NCBI RefSeq assembly: GCF_003576645.1 | Contig: NC_044919.1 | Span: 16,670,545-16,734,544 of the forward strand | Length of the DNA stretch: 64,000 bases | Origin: Ipomoea triloba | Taxonomy: Eukaryota > Streptophyta > Magnoliopsida > Solanales > Convolvulaceae | Direction: 5' to 3' | In this document: piece by piece, positions 20,483 through 35,300 of the stretch | Layout: every line of letters begins with the position of its first letter | Position numbering within the stretch: position 1 is the first letter of the stretch | Translations under genes and position numbers: made by a program | Notes under the pieces: generated by a model | Told to the model about the DNA's origin: nothing | What the model saw: only the letters and a program-made list of their open reading frames with translations | Database searches by the model: none

Positions 20483-22974
20483 ATGCAGTAAATAATGATG
20501 GTATAGCTAATTTGAGTAATGATGATAATTTACAAAATAAATGTAATGTTGAATATGAGTGTAATGTTGACAATACATTGGCTAATGATGAACACATTAT
20601 CCCTCAATTTGATATATATGATCCTAGGAATTGGGCTAATCTGGATAGTAAATCAAGGGATATTTTAATTGAAAAAGGACCTATAAGGGAATTAAATCTT
20701 ATATTTCCTTTAGATAATAACTCTAGGCATTTTTCATATGCTCATTATAGTGATTATACTAGAAAGTTGAGTAACGGAGAGACTAGTGATCGAAAATGGT
20801 TGGTTTACTCAAAACATGTTGATAAAATATATTGTTTTTGTTGTAAGTTGTTCAACTCTAATAACACTAAAAATACTTTAGCAAATGATGGATTTAGAGA
20901 TTGGAAACATCATAGCGAGAGACTCAATGAACATGAGAATAATATTGAACATATGACTAATATGACTAGTTGGAATGAATTGAGAGTAAGGTTAAGTAAC
21001 AATCAAACAATTGATAAAGATTTGCAATTTGAAATTACAAAGGAAAAGGAATGTTGGAGACAAGTTTTAGTACGAATTGTTTCTGTTGTGAAGTTTCTTG
21101 CGAAATATAATTTAGCTTTTTGAGGATCTAATGAAAAACTTTTTCAATATAATAATGGCAATTTCTTAGGATTAATTGAGATGATTGGAGAATTTGATGT
21201 GATAATGCAAGATCATATTAGACGCATTCAAAGTCATGAAATACATCATCATTATCTTGGTTACAAAATCCAAAATGAGTTAATTTCTCTTTTGGCTCAA
21301 AGTGTTAAAAGTTCTATTATAAGTGTTATTAAAGAGGCTAAATATTTTTCTATAATTCTTGTTTGTACCCCATATGTGAGTCATCAAGAACAAATGAGCT
21401 TAGTAGTACGGTGTGTTAATATGCATAACAACAATATAAAAATAGATGACTACTTTTTAGAATTTTTGAAAGTGCACGATACATCTAGTTTGAGACTTTT
21501 TAATGAATTGATTGGTGCAATTAACTCTCTTGATCTTAATATTAATAATGTGAGGGGTCAAGGTTATGACAATTGTTCTAATATGAAAGGAAAACATCAA
21601 GGGGTTCAAAAATGATTACTTGAAATAAATCCAAGAGCGTTATACATGTCATGTGCTTGTCATAGTCTTAATCTTACTATTAGTGATATGTCACATTCTT
21701 GTGTTAAAGCAGTTTCATTTTTTGGAGTTATGCAACGTATATATGCTTTATTTTCAAGTTCTACTAAAAGGTGGAAAGTTTTACTTGATAATGTTTCAAA
21801 CTTGACTGTGAAATATTTATCAAATACTTGTTGGAAGAGTAGAATAAAAAGTGTCAAAGCTATTAGATTTCAAGCTTCTCAAATAAGATTGGCTTTGTTA
21901 GAATTATCTAAATAAATAAAAAAGTGAAGCGGATAGCTTGGTTAATGCACTTCAGAGTTTTGAATTTTACTTGGAATTGTTATTTGGTATGATATTTTAT
22001 TTTCTATTAATATGGTAAGTAAAAAGTTGCAATCAAAATCTATGTGCATTGAAAGTACCATGAACCAATTAGAAGGTGTAATGAAATTTTTTGAGAAATA
22101 TAGATATGAAGGGTTTGCATCTAGTATGAATATTGCCAAAAGCATTGCATGTGATATGAACGTAGATTCTACATTTCCAATTAGAATACGTATTATTAGG
22201 AAAAAGCAATTTGATGAAAATGATAATGAAGAGGAAACTCAATCGCCTGGGGAGTCCTTTAGAGTCAATTATTTTTGAACTGTTGTGGATATGGCAATTA
22301 CTTCATTGAATAATAGATTTGAGCAACTAAAGATATTTGAAAATATTTTTGGATTTTTATATAATTCAAAAATATTGAATTCATTGGATAATAATAAACT
22401 AAAGGAATGTTGCAATAATTTTGCAATTACTTTTTCTCATAATGATATGTCTGATGTTGATTTTGATGATCTTTTCTATGAATTAAAAGTGTTACACACA
22501 TTAATGTCAGCGATTGAGATTCTTGAATTTGTCAAAGTTGCAGATTGCTACCCAATGGTTTCTATTGCTTATCGAATATTATTGACGGTACCTGTGACGG
22601 TAGCATTAGCACAGAGAAGTTTTTCAAAATTGAAGTTATTGAAAACCTACTTGAGATCTTCAATGTCACAAGAAAGATTGAATGGTTCGGCGATTTTGTG
22701 TATTAAGAATGATATGCTAGAGAATGTTATTCTTAATTCAATTATCGATGATTTTGCATCGAGTAAAGCACGTAGAAAGTTTTTGTCATGATTACTTTAT
22801 ATTTAAAAATGTTGAAAATTTTCTAATCGTATTTCATGTTATTTGATATAATTATTTTTTAGTATTATTACATTTAAATTTTAGTTTGTCATATAGGGGC
22901 CCATTTTTTTTTAATTTCGCGCGCCTCTAAAATGTTTGGACCGGCCCTGGGAGAGGAAAAACAATTTACACTAT

Positions 22975-23950
22975 TCACAAGCAATATTCAGCAATACAAT
23001 ACCCATATTCTCTGTTGGCTAGCGGTTGACCGTCAAAAGTCATAAAATAAACAAGCATTTTCCCTTGTTGCTTATCACAATCATCCTTCTTTTGGCCATA
23101 CCTTCCACACTCAAAACAGATCAAGTGGACTCCTTTGTATTCTATTTGACGAATTCGATCCCTCAACTTAAACTTCGCCAAGAACGATTTAGTGAAATCA
23201 ATTTCCACACATATGAGAGTGAACATTCCCCTAGTCGCCATGCTCGTGGCATGGTCAACCCTAACCGGATTCCCTATCTTCCTTTTGATTTTCATCAAGA
23301 ACTGTATGTCATAATATTCTATTGGCAAGCAAGGAAATATAACCCAAACCAACACACTCTCCATCCTATCTGCATGTGAGTCGAAGTCTCGCATCCACAA
23401 CTTCAAGATAAGGTAATGTTCAAGAACAGTCCAGGGGTTGTTAAATTCCGCATGGGAGCAATCCTTCATGGACTCAAACTTAGCCAAGAAGAAATCATTC
23501 TCAATGGCTATCATCTCCATCCCTGCCTTCGCCCTCCAGAGCAATCTCGGTCTGTGTTCGTAGCTAATCCTCATTCCCTAAACTTTCAAGATAAAAGTTT
23601 GTTGCCATGGTGCTCGCATTCTCGCTTTCACTTCCTTGGATACAGGGATGACAAGATCGTTTGGGTCTTCTTCCTCACCAGCTACATCTTCGTCATTTGA
23701 GATTTATGAGTATCCCTCATATGCTCGCATGCTAGACCACAAAACCCATATCTCCTGCAAGAGTTGTCGCATACGATCTTTGAGCAACAAGATTTCCATT
23801 GGGAGATCTTCCGGTGTGATCTTGACTCCCTTTGTTCTCTTCTATCATGCAGATGTCCCCTTCTTGGGAAGGCAACGCCGTCTTCGTCATCCTCTTCTTA
23901 GTACTCTGTTCCAACGCGTCCTTTTTGTCTCGAAAATGTTCTCCCATTCA
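22975..23950 (-). pseudogene. LINE ORF1 (DUF4283 and zinc knuckle) pseudogene
   Basis: The minus strand from about 23950 shows an N-terminal stretch with EQSTKKRMTKTALPSQ, a broken middle, then a long open frame (23574-22975). That frame contains WTVLEHYLILKLWMRDFD, LVWVIFPCLPIEYYD and GNPVRVDHATS, the order found in the DUF4283 domain of plant L1-type LINE ORF1 proteins. A zinc-knuckle follows: CFECGRYGQKKDDC, where the usual His is Gln. The frame is interrupted around 23580-23730. No ORF2 follows; the hAT element lies immediately downstream, so the rest of the LINE is missing or was never inserted (5' fragments of LINEs are unusual). Confidence 0.85.
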
Positions 23951-24739
23951 GACTATCCGCTTCAACTTTTTAATTGAGATAAAACACATGCTTTAATTTT
24001 TAATTGAGATAAAACACATGCTTCAATTAAAATTTTATTTATTTATTTTTATTTTAAAGGCAAAAACCTACCCCTCCCGACAAAAACAAGTTCTTCATCT
24101 CTAGCGAAAACGAAAGTTTATGAAGGGGTGAGTTAACTATTACCGAATAAACAAACCCTTTTAGGTCCAATTACATGAATTTGCATTCAAGGACCAAATT
24201 GTAGATATTTTGAATTCAATAGCCAAATAGTAATTTGATGTGTACCTCAATAGCTTATCTGACCCTTATTTCTTTCTATATTATACCATATGTACTAAAT
24301 TAATTTTTTTTTTGTTTTTGTTTTTTTTTTCCTCTTGGTGTTATGCAACACTTATAAATAACAATAAATTTAATCTTGATTTGAAAACAATAATTCAACA
24401 TACAAAAGGGCAAGGCAAAGTGGCAATGCAATTTTTTTTTTTTCATTTGAATGAGCACTAATTTAATCCTAAAGGGCTAAAAGACAATTGACATTTTTGT
24501 AATGAAAATTGTAATAAAATACAAATAAAAAACAAACATTAGGCTTAGCAATCAAAATCGAAAATATTTGTTCCGAAATCATCTATAAAATCTTAATTGA
24601 GCTCATTCAAGCTCAACCAGTACTGTAGTGAGAAAACAGAGCTAGCGCAAAGAGTCCCAGGCTAATAACCAAAATGTTCATTCACAAAGACATCATAATA
24701 GAGGAACAAAAATTAAAATAGAACTGAAACCAAAAGAGC
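23951..24739. other. AT-rich region; 3' flank of RPS18
   Basis: No gene is seen. A 22-bp tandem repeat (ttttaattgagataaaacac, at 23968 and 23995) lies near its start. The right-hand 200 bp should hold the RPS18 3' UTR. Confidence 0.5.
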
Positions 24740-26839
<2,100 letters not shown>

Positions 26840-26907
26840 GGCTGCGGCTTTTCCCCTCGCCTTCTGTCTCTACTCTCTAGCAGTGCGCAGCGCCGGGTTG
26901 TGAAGAC

Positions 26908-26915
26908 TAGGGTTT
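26908..26915 (-). promoter_or_regulatory. Telo-box upstream of RPS18
   Basis: The minus strand reads AAACCCTA, 69 nt upstream of the ATG. Telo-boxes are typical of plant ribosomal-protein promoters or 5' leaders and coordinate translation-gene expression. Neighbouring sequence is pyrimidine-rich on the sense strand, consistent with a transcription start nearby. Confidence 0.7.
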
Positions 26916-27281
26916 TGAGAAGGCCAAGAACGAAGAGCTTAAAAAAATTACTCCGTAGAATTTATATGGCTAAAATTGCAATTTAATCCTTATGTTTTTC
27001 AATTTGGTCAATTTCGCCTTTTTTTTTTTCGAAATTTGCATAATTTGATCAAAATCCCGATGGGTGTATTCCAAATTTCCGATTTCCATCATAACTTTTG
27101 TATTAATAGATAACTTCTCAACTAAATTAGTCGGACAGTTAGATTGATAATCAAAATTTTTAAGTTCAACTTTTCATTAGAGTTGTTTAATACTACTATT
27201 AATTTGAACTTGTCAATTATAAATGACCTAATCTAATTTACCTTCTTGTAGTCCTTATAACGCACATTTAGGTAACAAATG

Positions 27282-27316
27282 CTATCTTCTTCTTCTTCTT
27301 CTTCTTCTTCTTCTTT
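27282..27316. repeat. (TTC)n microsatellite
   Basis: About 11 ttc units, in the upstream intergenic region of RPS18. Confidence 0.9.
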
Positions 27317-29913
27317 TTTGTAAATAAAAATTTTTTAAATAGCTTTCATAAAATCATCCTACGCTTTCGTTAATAAAAATATTTAAATTATCACGGGAAA
27401 TAATCTCAAAAATAATTTTGGAAAATATTGCAGAAGAGGGAAGTAATTATGAACACAGGTATTTGATAACGCAGTTGAAGTCCTGTGGGGCCACGCCCAA
27501 AATATTTTTCAGCCAAGTGGAACTGCAAGTTTTTACACATTACAAGATTCAATGAATTACACAAACTAGGACTGACACCAATTTGAGCCACTAATCTTGT
27601 AAGTAACTTCCTGAAAAATAAAGAATACAATGTGAGCTAATTCTACAAATTACACAAATTGTAACCAATATAAATTTCCAATTTCAGTTGTTGAAGCCGT
27701 ATCACTTCGAAATAGCCTCCATTCAGCTTTTTGAAGTTTTCTTCTAGATAGAATGAATATTTCTTGATTGTGTTGTCTTAAAACTTCAATCTTTCAACTT
27801 ATTACAATGAGCTTATTTATAGTGTAATAAACCCTTATAATTTGCAACCACCATGCTTCAATGTTGGCACTGACTTCCCACGATCAACCTTGTGCCTTTG
27901 AGAAATGAGGTGATTCCTTTACCACTTATTTTGAGCTAAAATTAAGGATCCATATTCAGACTTTGATTTCTACACCACTTGTTTTGAGCAAATATTGAGG
28001 ATGCATATTATGACTTTGAATAATGTATTTCACATGTCCATTTTCCGTTTAATTTTTTGATTCCACCATTCACGTATTCATAATGCATTTTACAGGTCCA
28101 TTGCAATAATCCATCACAGAATTCATACAACTCATATGTGTTAAATTCGCACAACTCACGCGTCAAAGCATTAATTTTCCAACATTGAGCCAACACAATA
28201 ATTACAAAATTCACAAACTCTCCTTTTGGCCAATGTTGATCAAAAATTAATGTTACTCCCCCTGTGTCGTATGTACTCCTCTTTTGAGGAATAGGTACCA
28301 AAGAAACCATTCTTGAAACTTTTCTCTTCTTTTTATTTTATTTTGGATGATCCATGAGGTGTCAAGGTTTTTCTCTATCCGTTTAATGGTCCAGATCCAC
28401 TCGACTAATTTCCGTTCACATTGAGAAAGAGAGCAGCAATGTGTCAGGTGAGAGCAATGTGACAGGAATTCTCATGAGTATATATCTAGTTGTGACAAAA
28501 AAAAAAAAAGGTATTTTGTCTATGTGCAGAATTTGAGGCACAATTGTAAATAGAGTTGTCACATTTTTGGCACAACGAACCCCGCTTTGGGTATTTCGAA
28601 AACAATAACATTTATTCTAAGAGTGTGAGTAGGAATTTGATGACAATTTGGCATTTCAATAGAAGATAGAAATAGTAATACCCTTTATAGGCATACAAAT
28701 TCAGCATATTGAGTAAATGTAAGGAGTCCTAGCAAAATCAACCTCTACTTCTACTCTTTTAGTCACATTGGAAAAGTTTATTGAAACTAGAAGAAATTAT
28801 TGACAAACCAATTAGATATGAACTTCCAAAAAATGGATCAAGGGTTACCATTAGGAGAGTGAGAATCAAGCATCTCGAGATTCAGTGGTGTCACCCGGTG
28901 CAAGTGATGAATATCCCGGGGTAGAAACAAATTAAATGAGGCAACATTATGTTGTGAGGGTCCGCTAGGTGCAACAAAGTCCCGTAGCAGTGAGGTCAAG
29001 GGTGCATTTTTCATCTTTTCTCTAGCTTTTAGCATTCTATATTGATCAGCAATCATTGTAATTCTTCTTGAAGGAATCTAATAGTTTGGCGACTCCTGGG
29101 AAAGGATGCGACGAAGGCCGTGACTCCAATGTCATCAACATGATGAGCTCCTTGATATCTACTATTTTGTACAATAATTCACCCCTTATTTTAGTTATTT
29201 TGATGCTTATTTTCTTTATCCTAATGAAATTAAGAATTGTTTGTGTGTTATATTATCCCAAGAGTTGAATTATCCACAAGGAGTAGCAAAGGAAGAATTT
29301 TGGAGCAGTTTGGACAAGTTTTGGAAGCAAAGGAAATACCTAATCACAAAAGGAAACAAGAATAAGAATTGGAAAAGAATTGGAAGTTGCCTAATGGGCC
29401 AAGGCCCATCTATCTCCTATATATTCTACTTATTCTCTACAATTGAGAGAGCCCCCTGACAGAGTTCCTAACCCTAGTTAGTTTTAGTTTATTTTTCCCT
29501 CCTCTTTATATTTCCCTAGCATAGTTTAGATTAGTTTTATATTAGATTATTTAATTTCAAGCTTAGAATCACAGATTGAAGTTGAAATTGTTCTTCATTA
29601 TCAGTAAAGTTTTCTCTTCCCTTTATATTCCTTGCAATATTTATGATGATTTATTATAGTTTTGCTTTGTTTATTTTTATGATGCATGAGTAGTTAGCTT
29701 TTGGGTTTGGATTAGGGTTCTATTGCTATTCTTGATGCTAGGTTTATAATTATTGCATAATGGGAAATAATTGTTTACCTATGGTTTATGTTTGAGTTGG
29801 ATTATATTGTCCTCTTATTGATAATTGATGCGCAGCTTTTATTGATTTGTTTTGGAGAGGATTTCATCACAATGAAAGTTGGATGAAAGACTCAGCCTAA
29901 CCAATTTCAACCC

Positions 29914-30009
29914 AATTTTTCCTACTATGAGAATATGGGTAATTTGGGGGCTTATAATGCTAATTTTTCCTACTATGAGAATATGGGTAATTTGGGGGCT
30001 TATAATGCT
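29914..30009. repeat. Perfect 48-bp tandem duplication
   Basis: Two identical adjacent copies beginning aatttttcctactatgagaa and ending ggcttataatgct. Perfect identity suggests a recent slippage or unequal-exchange event, or an assembly artefact. Confidence 0.95.
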
Positions 30010-30429
30010 TTTGTGTTTAAGGTTATGATTGATGCATCACGAAAGTTGGGCAATCTTAGCCTAATTCTTGTTATTGATTACGAAAGCAGCTAACTTGAAT
30101 TCTTGAGTGCATTGCCAATAAATCCCTTGTTTAATTGTTTTTCCCTAATTTTGAGATTGTTAGAGCATCAAGATTGCAATACCCCTAATATGACCCCACT
30201 CTTTTATCATATAGTTTATCCCTTATTTTATTTGCATTCTTTTTATTTCCCATATTTAATTATAATTTGCTTGGATTCTAGTGAATTCCAATACTTCAGT
30301 GCCTAGAATTTAATAGTTCACACAATACGTGTCATAGCCCTAATCCTCAGCGGAACGACATTTACACCATCTTTTTACACTCACAATTATATCCTGGACA
30401 ATATGAGGAAGAAACTCTCTACCTTTAAA

Positions 30430-31920
30430 AAACAAACTCTTTTAGCCTCACGGGTAGGAGAGTTCTTGTTCAATTTGCACTAGCATCCATTCCAATCTAC
30501 TCCATGTAGGCGTTTGATCTCTCGTCTGGAATTTGTAAACATATTGATAAAATCTGTAGAAATTTCCTTTGGGGAAACACTAAGGACAATAGGAAAGTGC
30601 ACCTTCTGAATTGGAAGTTTGTAGGCCTCGCAATAAGGGGGGCTTGGGGCTCCGTATGATTTTAATTTGGCCCTTCTCACCAAGCTAGCATAGCAAGTGA
30701 TCAACAACCCAAAGAAGCTTTGGGTTCAAATGGTGAAGGCAAAATACATGAAAGATCGGAATTTTTTCTCTACACCAGTTCCTAGTAATTCTTCGTGGGG
30801 TTGGAAGAGCATCGCGAAAGGCAGGAACATAGTTGAACTTGGGGCATTCTGGAGAGTTGGCAATGACAACTCACTAAATGTTTGGTTGGATTGGTGGGTC
30901 AATTCGTGGCAGCTTGGCATCGAGATGGAAATTGACGTCCTGGATCACCTCGCCAACGCTAAGGTTAGTGATTTTATTACTCCTAACCAATCTTGGGATA
31001 TTGATAAATTGCAAACACTCCTTCATTGGGAGAAAGTGGATGCTATTAAGGCCATTCCATTACCGATCAACATGGAAACAAATGACAGGTTTTGCTAGCC
31101 AACTTCTAACTCAAGTAAGTTTTCGATGGCCTCGACTTTTAAGATCATTTCAGGTAATACCAATGATGAAGAGGACTTCAACTGGATTTGGAGGATGAAA
31201 TGTGTGGAGAGAGTCAAGATGTTTGTTTGGCTGGTCACAAACGGGAAGGTCCTCACCAATGCGAAGCGGGTCAAAAGAAATATGACGGATGACCCAAGAT
31301 GCCCAAGATGCGGGGTAGGTGACGAAACCTTAGCACATCTCCTTCGTAACTGTCCTGCTGGAACTGCTTGCACCAACCTGCTCGGTCATGCACGCAAAAT
31401 TACCTGGCAACTTCAAAATGGGTCTACAACAATTGTAATAGCAGCGAAGAATTATTCCTTGGAGCTCTTACTTAGCATACATAATCTGGATGATTTGGAA
31501 AACAAGGAGCAATGCAGTGTTCAATAACGACAATGACACCCCTACAGAGATAGCTCTAAAGGTGCATAGATTGACCTAGCTCGGAGGCTAGACAACTTCT
31601 GGTTAAACAAGGCGGAGTTCACTCGAGTTATTGTAATTGGATTTGGTGGTCTCCCACAAGCCATGGCTGGCTTATGCTTAATACAGAAGGTGCTAGGAAA
31701 ACGAACACCGAGTTAGCAAGTGCCAAGGGATTAGTTCGGAACCACAAAAAAAATTGGGTCATGGACTTTGCTACTAAAATCGAGATCACTGATAGTTTCT
31801 CGATTAAGTTGTAGCCTAAGGGAGGGTCTACGACTCACTTACCAGCCCATTGCCATCCCTACTCGCCCCACCATTAGCGACCGCATTAACACCCTTGCTA
31901 GTGCCATCATGGACTTTTAA
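30430..31920 (+). pseudogene. LINE ORF2 3' part (RT C-terminus, zf-RVT, RNase-H-like remnant)
   Basis: The plus strand reads, with frameshifts, a reverse-transcriptase C-terminus (KICRNFLWGNTKDNRKVHLL in the 30550-30610 area). Next comes the linker KLWVQMVKAKYMKDRNFFST, then GWKSIAKGRNIVELGAFWRV and the zf-RVT region with FNWIWRMKCVERVKMFVWLV and CPRCGVGDETLAHLLRNCP (31190-31360). Fragments of a terminal RNase-H-like domain follow to about 31800. This is the conserved order in plant L1-type LINE ORF2. The 5' half (endonuclease and RT core) is absent, as expected of a 5'-truncated LINE insertion. Stops and at least two frame changes make it inactive. Confidence 0.85.
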
Positions 31921-32378
31921 ATGGAAAAATTGGAAAGTGAAAGTACAAGAAGATATAGTGTAAGTTTAGAATGACCAACTTAATTCAGTTAATTGATCTA
32001 CTAACAATTAATGTGACAAACCACAAAGAAAGCTATTCTTTTGCCTAACAAGGAAATTAAAAAAATGAAAATAAAAATTGAATAAAAAGGAAATAATACA
32101 AAAACGAAAGATACAAATTCCAAACTATATACAAAGTCACCCCTTGTGCTCTGGACCTTTTAAGTGCATTTGAGGAAAAATAAGAAAAATAAAGCCTAAG
32201 TTCCTCTGCTCATTAAACATTTACACTGAACTGAATAGCGTTCAGGCTATATCTTCAAGAAATTCAGTTCGAATGCTGTGTTTGGCCTAATGATGTTCTA
32301 AAGCCAAAAGGTAAGTTGCTTCTTGCCCTCACATAAACTCCATCATTGCCAGCTTGAAATGCAGCAGTGGAACAAGAA
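31921..32378. other. 3' flank of the PHD/GNAT gene
   Basis: AT-rich, no gene seen. Presumably it contains the 3' UTR of the minus-strand PHD/GNAT gene. Confidence 0.5.
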
Positions 32379-35300
32379 TTATGAACTTTCATCCTTTGCA
32401 GCCATGTCTTGAGAAGAAGTTTTGCTTGGTTCCACACAAGATTCTTCGACATTTTTTCTTTCACAGCATCCATCATTGGAAGAAGCCAAATCTTTCTTAC
32501 CTTCACAAGGTATAATCTTTGCACTGTCAACTCCTTCAGTATCGGTAGTTATTTCGGAAGCCATATTTGGTTTGTTTTCCCCGTCAATTGTGCTGGGATG
32601 ATTCGGATCTGAGCTAGGCTGTTCAATAGGTTTCCCAGCAGCAGATAGTTCTGTAGATTGTGAAGTCTGTTTCCTGTCTCCATCTTCTGTTTTACATTGG
32701 ATGGCAAGATCTAATGAAGAGCAATGTACAGAATCAGCACAAATCTCTTTCCCATCAACTTCAGTGGGTGCCCTATGTGATATCTCAGAAGTGGCAAGGA
32801 CATTATCCTTGGTGGGTAACACAGCCTCTGCATTATGTGAAGCCTCCGGAATGGAACATGCCTCAGCTTGGTTTTCTACAACTTTACTTTGAGATGATTC
32901 AGAACACAGATGTGAGGGAGTCTCAATAATGCCGCAAATCACAGGTACCAAAACTGCATCCTGATCTTCATCTCTCTCTCTTGTGCCCCTTAGAGCAGCT
33001 TCATCTGATGATTCATGAACTGATTGTGAAGAAGATGCTTTGATAGCTTTCTCACAGGCTTCTTGGTCAACGTGCACAGAAGTCTGGGTAATTTGTCCAG
33101 GAGTATCCAAGACTGCATCTTGCATATCAAGTGTGACCACATTTTCACCTGCTGCAGAGTGGCCTAAGTTTGTTGAAGATTCAGCAAGCTTGTTCTCCAC
33201 CTCAGATTTGATTGATTCAGTCACCTTATTGGACGATTTGATAGTAGATGGACTAGAGTCTTGACCATCAATCATCGTACTATCATGTGATTGTACAGCT
33301 GAAGCTGGAGAACCCGAGCACCCACTTTCAACCTTTGCATGAATTTCATTTGCGTTCTGCAAACCAGTGTCGTGACATTCATTTGCATCACGCTTGGCAC
33401 AGGAAACTGTGTCAGGACTTCTAAAATCAACAGCCCTCAAACCTACGCAAACAAGTTAAAGGTCCAAATCAGAGGCATGGATAACTAAAACGATGAAGGA
33501 CGTTCTTTCTCCTAGAAGGGCAGGAAATGAACAAAAAGATGAACCTAAAGGTGAGACTAATCACTCACCTTCTGATGCTCCTTGCTTTACTAGCTGCTTT
33601 TGTAACATATCTACCCCTGGAAACACCAACATATTCATAGATTTCATTTCCTGCTTGTGAGATTCCTCAAGTTGGTTGAAACCAAAAACTACTGTCCAGG
33701 TATGTATATGCTCAGATATAGCAGGAATGATCAACTTCTCAACTTTTAGAGTGGAGAGGACCTGAAAATTGCACCATCATAAAAAATGGGGATAAAACAA
33801 ATCAGAGATTGAAACAGGCTGGAAGATGGCTTTTTACGATTTTGATATTTTATGTTAAAACATACAGTTTGCAACTAGAAACAAGGCATGTGCATAAACT
33901 ATTTTCTTTTTTAGTTCCTTGAGAAGTAAATGATATTCGGACTGTAGTTCCAATAACTCTATCCTATATATAATGACATTTTGAATCAAGAAAAATAATA
34001 TGAAGCAAGATATCCTTAAATTTGAAACAAATTTTATATCAATTAGATCAATACAAAAACCAACAACTAAAATTCAAGCATACCGTCTCAATAGCAGACA
34101 ATAGCCGTCGACACATTCCTTGACGCCTATATATATGGCGTGTCCCAATAAACGGCATTTCTGCAAGTTGTGTGCCATGTATCCTGATAAATGCATATGA
34201 TCAGAATTTACTGTTATTAATACATATTATGGAAGTACAGCTAACATGGATCCTGATTAAATGGCATATATATGATCAGAATTTATTTGTAGTAATAAAT
34301 ACCATGAATGAGCTAACATGGGTGAACATGAATCTGGCTCTCAGCCTAGTTATTTTTAAGCATCAATGAGAAAACAAGAACTAGTACAGCTAACATGGGT
34401 GAATATGAGAGAAGGCTTTCTTTCTAAAGACTATAAAAGCTCTATCCACTATAGTCTAAGATGACAATAGACAAACTACAAAAAGCAATCGTGAAAAATA
34501 CGACAAAAGAAAGAAACTGCTATCATTATTCTAGAATAGAAATGCTAATGGCCAGTTGTTTCAAATTCAAATAGCAAAAATCATAAATGTAACAAACAGA
34601 TGAAAACATACCTTATAGATGCTGCAGATATTATTTCATCACCCCTTTCTAAGATTGCTGTGTAGAAGCCACGATAATTAATTCGACTAAAATTTGACCT
34701 ACAGAAGAAAAGTGGACAGACCTTCAAAAGTTATGGCATTACGAAGCCAATTACAAACCAATCAAAAGTTCTGAACCAACAGTAGTAAGCAATAAAGAGT
34801 ACAGTATGTCTGACTAAAAATTGTTGGTGCAAAAGTCACAAAGCATGAAAGTGGGCCTATGCAGCTGAAAAGCCCGACTTAAAAGCATAAAAAGATTTAA
34901 GAAAACAATGAAAAATGCTAAGGATTTCTCACAATCTTTATCTTTTAAAACTGTGTTTCTCTTTGACTCCATAATGCATTCTAAAAAATATAAAAAGTAA
35001 ATAAGGTTGATTGCTACTTACCCACAGTTATAAAGGACATTGTGAATTATATTAATCTCGCTTCTTCGATCCACTATGGGTAAAAAGCACTCATCCATGA
35101 TAGACAATGCAACAGCCAGCTTGGAATTGCCTTCAACTCTTTGAGGAAACTCACAATGTGAGGTATCAGAGTCTAAATTTGTCCGTTGGATGAGAGACCA
35201 AGAGAATCCTGCTTCTAATTCATGTTTGACTCCAACAATCTTCCTTAAACGGTCATAGAGCTACATAAACAAGAGAAGAATATTTCCATTTTATACACCT

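Larger units (their letters stand above)
19536..22791 (+). pseudogene. hAT transposase pseudogene (TTF finger, DUF4371, hAT dimerisation domain)
   Basis: The frame starts MKSQRGAINKFFKK (19536) and is interrupted at 19685 by a MITE. It resumes in the same phase at 20484 and stays in one phase to the final TGA at 22789-22791. On the way there are stops at 21121 (TGA), 21613 (TGA), 21913 (TAA) and 22276 (TGA). Order: acidic N-terminus; TTF-type zinc-binding region with [11 protein letters not shown] (20822-20854); DUF4371 with a decayed RNase-H-like core, reading [15 protein letters not shown] where relatives have Asp at the Val and Tyr positions; [17 protein letters not shown]-terminal dimerisation region with VALAQRSFSKLKLLK (22597-22641). 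The two stops at 21121 and 21613 lie where family members have Arg, fitting CGA-to-TGA change by methylcytosine deamination. Confidence 0.9.
18596..22949 (+). mobile_element. hAT-superfamily DNA transposon, inactivated, with a nested MITE
   Basis: The terminal inverted repeats are CAGGGCCGGTCC (18596-18607) and GGACCGGCCCTG (22938-22949), typical hAT ends. The flanks share gagagg (18590-18595 and 22951-22956), an imperfect remnant of an 8-bp duplication. The 4.35-kb element carries a plus-strand transposase pseudogene (19536-22791) and two long (TA)n tracts. It is split by an 798-bp Mutator-type MITE at 19685. The transposase is of the TTF zinc finger / DUF4371 / C-terminal dimerisation type, similar to the ZMYM1-like plant hATs. 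It cannot encode an active enzyme. Confidence 0.92.
26940..30420. other. Gene-poor region with degraded repeats
   Basis: No confident gene. The 29260-29640 part (aatgggccaaggcccatcta, then ttgagagagccccctgac and ctaaccctagttag) resembles the U3-R part of a Ty3 LTR, but no partner copy is present. The minus-strand open stretch 29056-28838 has no recognisable motif. Confidence 0.35.

Noticed and set aside
20379..20597. A minus-strand frame of 72 codons across the nested MITE edge.
   Set aside because: It is formed by MITE sequence and antisense transposase.
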